64,000 nucleotides of DNA from CAVSKL01 sp963728475 [NCBI: Candidatus Eiseniibacteriota bacterium] (GTDB taxonomy: Bacteria; Eisenbacteria; RBG-16-71-46; JABDJR01), in NCBI GenBank assembly GCA_963728475.1, contig CAVSKL010000003.1:248001-312000 (forward strand), in the 5' to 3' direction. Made by a program: the position numbers and the translations under genes. The notes beneath the pieces are model-generated. The model was not told the DNA's origin, did not search any database, and saw nothing but the letters and a program-made list of their open reading frames with translations. Positions 61,279 through 64,000 of this stretch are shown here, in pieces (within the stretch, counting starts at the first letter, position 1; each line of letters starts with the position of its first letter).

Positions 61279-61723
61279 CGGAACCTCGGCTCACACGGAA
61301 GGAGGAACATGCATCGGCGAAGGACTCCGCCTGCCGCAGATAGGCAAGGTAGCGGGAATGGGCCAGTTCAGCATCATCCTCTTCGAGCAAGCGATAGAGC
61401 CGGTGGTCCGCATCCGGGAACAGGACCTTTGGAAGTGGCACGCCCTCACGGCGCAGTCGGGGAGAGGCCAGGGACACCACGAGACTATCGACCGACTCCT
61501 CGGCTGCGGCCAGGGCAGCCAAGCCCCGATCGATCATTTCACCGCCAGGCAGCCCCAGTGCTTTGAAGGTGGAAGCTCCAAAGCGGGAGTGGATCCACCG
61601 CTGCATGGCCGCCTCACAGGCTACCGCCCGGCGCGCTTCAGGACTCATGCGCGCCGCCCGGGCATGGCCACCCTGCCGACCGTATTCCTGAAAGCGCTCC
61701 TGAACCCCCTTGGGAAGTCTCAT
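61271..61723 (-). CDS. small basic protein upstream of the nucleotidyltransferase, antitoxin candidate
   Basis: The 150-residue protein starts MRLPKGVQERFQEYGRQGGH and ARAARMSPEARRAVACEAA, with a 'GG..RA..ls...r..ia..AA..RW' pattern often seen in the first gene of DUF6036 pairs, then RWIHSRFGAST. The C-terminal half is helical and acidic (LFPDADHRLYRLLEEDDAEL). It is co-directional with and overlaps the nucleotidyltransferase gene. It starts right behind a near-consensus promoter and palindrome, so it could be the DNA-binding autorepressor. No enzymatic motif is seen. Confidence 0.75.
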   Translation of the reverse strand: MRLPKGVQERFQEYGRQGGHARAARMSPEARRAVACEAAMQRWIHSRFGASTFKALGLPGGEMIDRGLAALAAAEESVDSLVVSLASPRLRREGVPLPKVLFPDADHRLYRLLEEDDAELAHSRYLAYLRQAESFADACSSFRVSRGSDA

Positions 61724-61760
61724 GACGTCGTCATTATACTAAGGGGGTAAGCATTGTCAA
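61722..61760 (-). promoter_or_regulatory. consensus promoter and 13-bp palindrome over the start of the 61723 gene
   Basis: On the minus strand TTGACA (61760-61755), 16 bases and TATAAT (61738-61733) are both perfect consensus boxes. The ATG lies only 9 bases after the -10 box, so transcription should begin at or within a couple of bases of the start codon (leaderless mRNA). ATGACG-T-CGTCAT at 61722-61734 is a perfect inverted repeat covering the -10 edge and the start codon, ideal for a repressor. Confidence 0.75.
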
Positions 61761-61883
61761 GGACGTAAGCTGGACCGATACCGAGGTTCCGAAGGGGGAT
61801 ACGAACGGCGAGCCAAAACGGCACCGCGCGGCCGACCCGGGCGTCGAGGGCTGGCGGCTCGCAACTGGGCTATAAGCTATCTG

Positions 61884-61908
61884 TTGCCAATGCCTTAAAT
61901 GATGGCAA
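61884..61908. repeat. TTGCCA inverted repeat upstream of the sensor kinase
   Basis: TTGCCA (61884-61889) and TGGCAA (61903-61908), 13 bases apart, lie in an AT-rich patch just before the kinase gene. They could be a regulator binding site. A TATAAG at 61871-61876 nearby is a possible -10 box without a good -35. Nothing else is seen in 61761-61924. Confidence 0.4.
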
Positions 61909-61924
61909 AAGTACTAGGGGGAGG

Positions 61925-64000
61925 ATGCCGATATTGGGGATGGGAGGGGGACCATTGAGAGCGACTCGTTCAGGACCGGAGAGGGTCACGGTACTGGCAA
62001 TCTACGTCACGGTTGCCATGTCGCTGCTTCCCTTGTGGGGCTGGCTGACGGACGAGGGCGTACTTCGGTCGATTCTCCCCCGGCACGTGGCGATGAACCC
62101 GGCCACGGCCCTGTGCTTCCTGATCAGTGCGGCGTCACTTTGGCTTCTGAGGCGAAACCGCCTGTCGGGCGGGGAGCGATGGGGAGCCTGCCTTGGCGCG
62201 TGCATCGTCCTTCTGGCTGCGCTTATCAAGTTGGGTGGAGTTGTCACGGGCCGGGATATCTGGCTCGATCAGGCGCTCTTCCCGGACCGGCTTGCGACCG
62301 AGGCCACCTTGCCCGCGAATCGGATGGCGCCCAACACGGCCCTGGGCTTCCTCTTCCTGGGAGCCGCCTTGCTCGCCCTGGGGGTGAGAGGTACCAGATG
62401 GGCGAAGCTCTCCCAGGGACTGGCGGCGCCCCCGCTCCTCCTGGGGGCGCTTGCGTTTCTCGGCTACGTCTACGGCGCCAAGCCCCTCTACGGAGTGCCG
62501 GCCTTCATTCCGATGGCGTTCAACACAGCTATCCTGTTCATGCTTATGGCCGCAGGTGTGGTCTTTGCCAGACCCCGGTTGGGACTGCCTGCCATCCTCA
62601 TGGCCGACGACCCGGGAGGGCACCTGTTCCGGCGCCTCTTGCCAATAGGCCTTACTGGGCTTGCGGTCTCGGGATGGCTGGAGCTCAAGGGAGAGGCGGC
62701 GGGCCTTTACGACGCACACTCCATGATTTCCGTGCTTAACCTCTTGTTCCTCACGATAGTCGTATACGCCAGTGCTCGGTCCTTGAGCCACGCGGACAAG
62801 GAGCGCCGAGACGCCGGCAAACAACTTCGAAAGGCCCGCGATGAACTCGAAGAACGAATCGCGGAGCGCACTTCAGAACTCGAGATAAATGCCCGACTGA
62901 TGCATGAGAACGAAGAACGCCGGCGGGCCGAGGAGGCTCTGGCTGCCTCCGAACGATACTACCGGCTCCTGTTTGACGAGAACCCGCAACCCATGTGGGT
63001 TTACGATCGCGAGACGTTGGCCTTCCTGGCCGTGAATCAGGCCGCGGTCCGCCAGTATGGGTACTCCCCGGATGAGTTCCTGGCCATGACCATCAAGGAT
63101 ATTCGACCGGAGGAGGACGTTCCGGTCCTGATCGCGGACGCGAGGCATGCCACGCCCGAGCAACCGGGCCGGGAGTGGAAACACCGTCGCAAGGACGGGA
63201 GCCTGCTGGACGTGCAGATCTGGGCCGACCGGCTGCCGTTTGCCGGTCGCACCGCGGGGCTGATCCTTGCAGTCGACATCACCGAGCAGAAGAAGCTGGA
63301 AGCCCAGTTGCAGCAGGCACAGAAGATGGAAGCGGTCGGGCGGCTGGCCGGGGGGGTGGCCCATGACTTCAACAACCTACTGACGGTGATCCTGAGCTAT
63401 AGCCAGTTCCTGCAGACTCGCTTGGGGGTGGACCACCCATCGCACAAGGACGCGGTCGAGATCCACAAGGCGGGCAAGAGGGCCGAGTCGTTGACGCGCC
63501 AGCTCCTGGCCTTCAGCCGCCAGCAGGTGGTCCGGCCCAAGGTGCTGGAGCTCGGCGCCGTGGTCGAGGACCTTCAGAAGATGCTCCGCAGGCTGTTGGG
63601 GGAAGACATCGAGCTGGTCACCGACGGCGACGGCGATCTGGGTAAAGTGAGAGCCGACGTGGGGCAGATCGAGCAGGTGATCATGAATCTGGCGGTCAAT
63701 GCCCGGGACGCGATGCCGACCGGTGGCGCCCTATCCATCGAGACCAGGAACGTGGATCTGACAGAGGCCTATGCGAGAACTCACCTCGGCGTCAGTCCTG
63801 GACGCTACGTGATGCTCGCGGTCAGCGATAGCGGTCAGGGCATATCCCCGGAGATCCGGTCCCGGATCTTTGATCCGTTCTTCACGACCAAGGAAGTGGG
63901 GAAGGGGACCGGCCTGGGTCTCTCCACCGTATTCGGGATCGTGAAGCAGAGCGCGGGACACGTGGAGGTGTACAGCGAGCCGGGCTGGGGAGCCACGTTC
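61925..64000 (+). CDS. membrane PAS sensor histidine kinase, 3' end beyond the window
   Basis: The frame has no stop to the right edge. Possible starts are ATG 61925, ATG 61940 and TTG 61955; the TTG has GGAGG 7 bases upstream, the best spacing. About seven hydrophobic segments occupy the first 260 residues (VLAIYVTVAMSLLPLWGWL, LGFLFLGAALLALGV, PAFIPMAFNTAILFMLM). They are followed by a coiled coil (KARDELEERIAERTSELEIN), a PAS domain (YYRLLFDENPQPMWVYDRET to VDITEQKK), HisKA with His in GGVAHDFNNLLTVILSYSQF, and HATPase with VIMNLAVNARDAMPTGG, SDSGQGI and GTGLGLSTVFGIVKQ. Kinases of this type often end in a receiver domain, not visible here. Confidence 0.9.
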   Translation, partial: MPILGMGGGPLRATRSGPERVTVLAIYVTVAMSLLPLWGWLTDEGVLRSILPRHVAMNPATALCFLISAASLWLLRRNRLSGGERWGACLGACIVLLAALIKLGGVVTGRDIWLDQALFPDRLATEATLPANRMAPNTALGFLFLGAALLALGVRGTRWAKLSQGLAAPPLLLGALAFLGYVYGAKPLYGVPAFIPMAFNTAILFMLMAAGVVFARPRLGLPAILMADDPGGHLFRRLLPIGLTGLAVSGWLELKGEAAGLYDAHSMISVLNLLFLTIVVYASARSLSHADKERRDAGKQLRKARDELEERIAERTSELEINARLMHENEERRRAEEALAASERYYRLLFDENPQPMWVYDRETLAFLAVNQAAVRQYGYSPDEFLAMTIKDIRPEEDVPVLIADARHATPEQPGREWKHRRKDGSLLDVQIWADRLPFAGRTAGLILAVDITEQKKLEAQLQQAQKMEAVGRLAGGVAHDFNNLLTVILSYSQFLQTRLGVDHPSHKDAVEIHKAGKRAESLTRQLLAFSRQQVVRPKVLELGAVVEDLQKMLRRLLGEDIELVTDGDGDLGKVRADVGQIEQVIMNLAVNARDAMPTGGALSIETRNVDLTEAYARTHLGVSPGRYVMLAVSDSGQGISPEIRSRIFDPFFTTKEVGKGTGLGLSTVFGIVKQSAGHVEVYSEPGWGATF

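Overview
The window is a high-G+C stretch of chromosome, probably from an uncultivated environmental bacterium. Many genes encode exported proteins that end in a FlgD-like C-terminal sorting module (proline-asparagine-proline motif, then an F/Y-D-x-x-G-R-R-V-type strand). Others are Cys-rich repeat proteins, an open beta-propeller and a Ser/Thr kinase with a WD40/TolB-like sensor. Together these recall Eisenbacteria-like or other FCB-related or Myxococcota-like lineages; the assignment is an inference from gene content only.

Layout. (1) 1-356: the start of a minus-strand lipoprotein. (2) 601-5889: a stripped phage block with a connector-like protein, a lambda-type portal, tail-fibre-like and structural proteins, and a lysis end (GH108 endolysin, GTA-type 3TM holin), but no terminase, capsid or tape measure. 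(3) 6015-16780: secreted proteins including a very large glycosidase-like/beta-helix/FlgD protein cut by an IS3-family element, a fibronectin/beta-helix lipoprotein, and two further glycosidase-like paralogues (one truncated). (4) 16926-23108: a decayed recombinase-module gene, then two tandem paralogous secreted proteins, one split by an IS21-family element whose 5-bp target duplication can be read exactly. (5) 23281-30270: a SEC-C protein, a DUF2924/serine recombinase/HTH module that has decayed, an AbiEi/AbiEii type IV toxin-antitoxin pair and a DUF3987 fragment. (6) 30402-40325: a same-strand cassette of two alpha-helical repeat proteins, a SNF2 helicase, a SWIM zinc-finger protein with a histone-H1-like tail, and a beta-CASP metallo-beta-lactamase nuclease with a very long extension. 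This is the best candidate for an undescribed system. (7) 40422-48732: minus-strand beta-propeller protein, bifunctional penicillin-binding protein and a GHKL ATPase with a frameshift. (8) 48940-51737: an IS graveyard (IS630, IS3, IS66 remnants) that has beheaded a FAD oxidoreductase. (9) 51920-64000: Kup potassium transporter, FlgD-domain protein, Cys-rich repeat protein translationally coupled to a DsbA-like oxidase, Ser/Thr kinase, gene fragments, a nucleotidyltransferase toxin-antitoxin-like pair with a near-consensus promoter and palindromic operator, and a sensor histidine kinase running off the right edge.

The main story is mobile-element traffic through a genome rich in secreted surface proteins. 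Two insertions can be reverted on paper to restore intact reading frames. Several accessory modules (recombinase module, AbiE, helicase cassette) lie between about 26 and 40 kb and look like an acquired island. No rRNA, tRNA or CRISPR array was seen.
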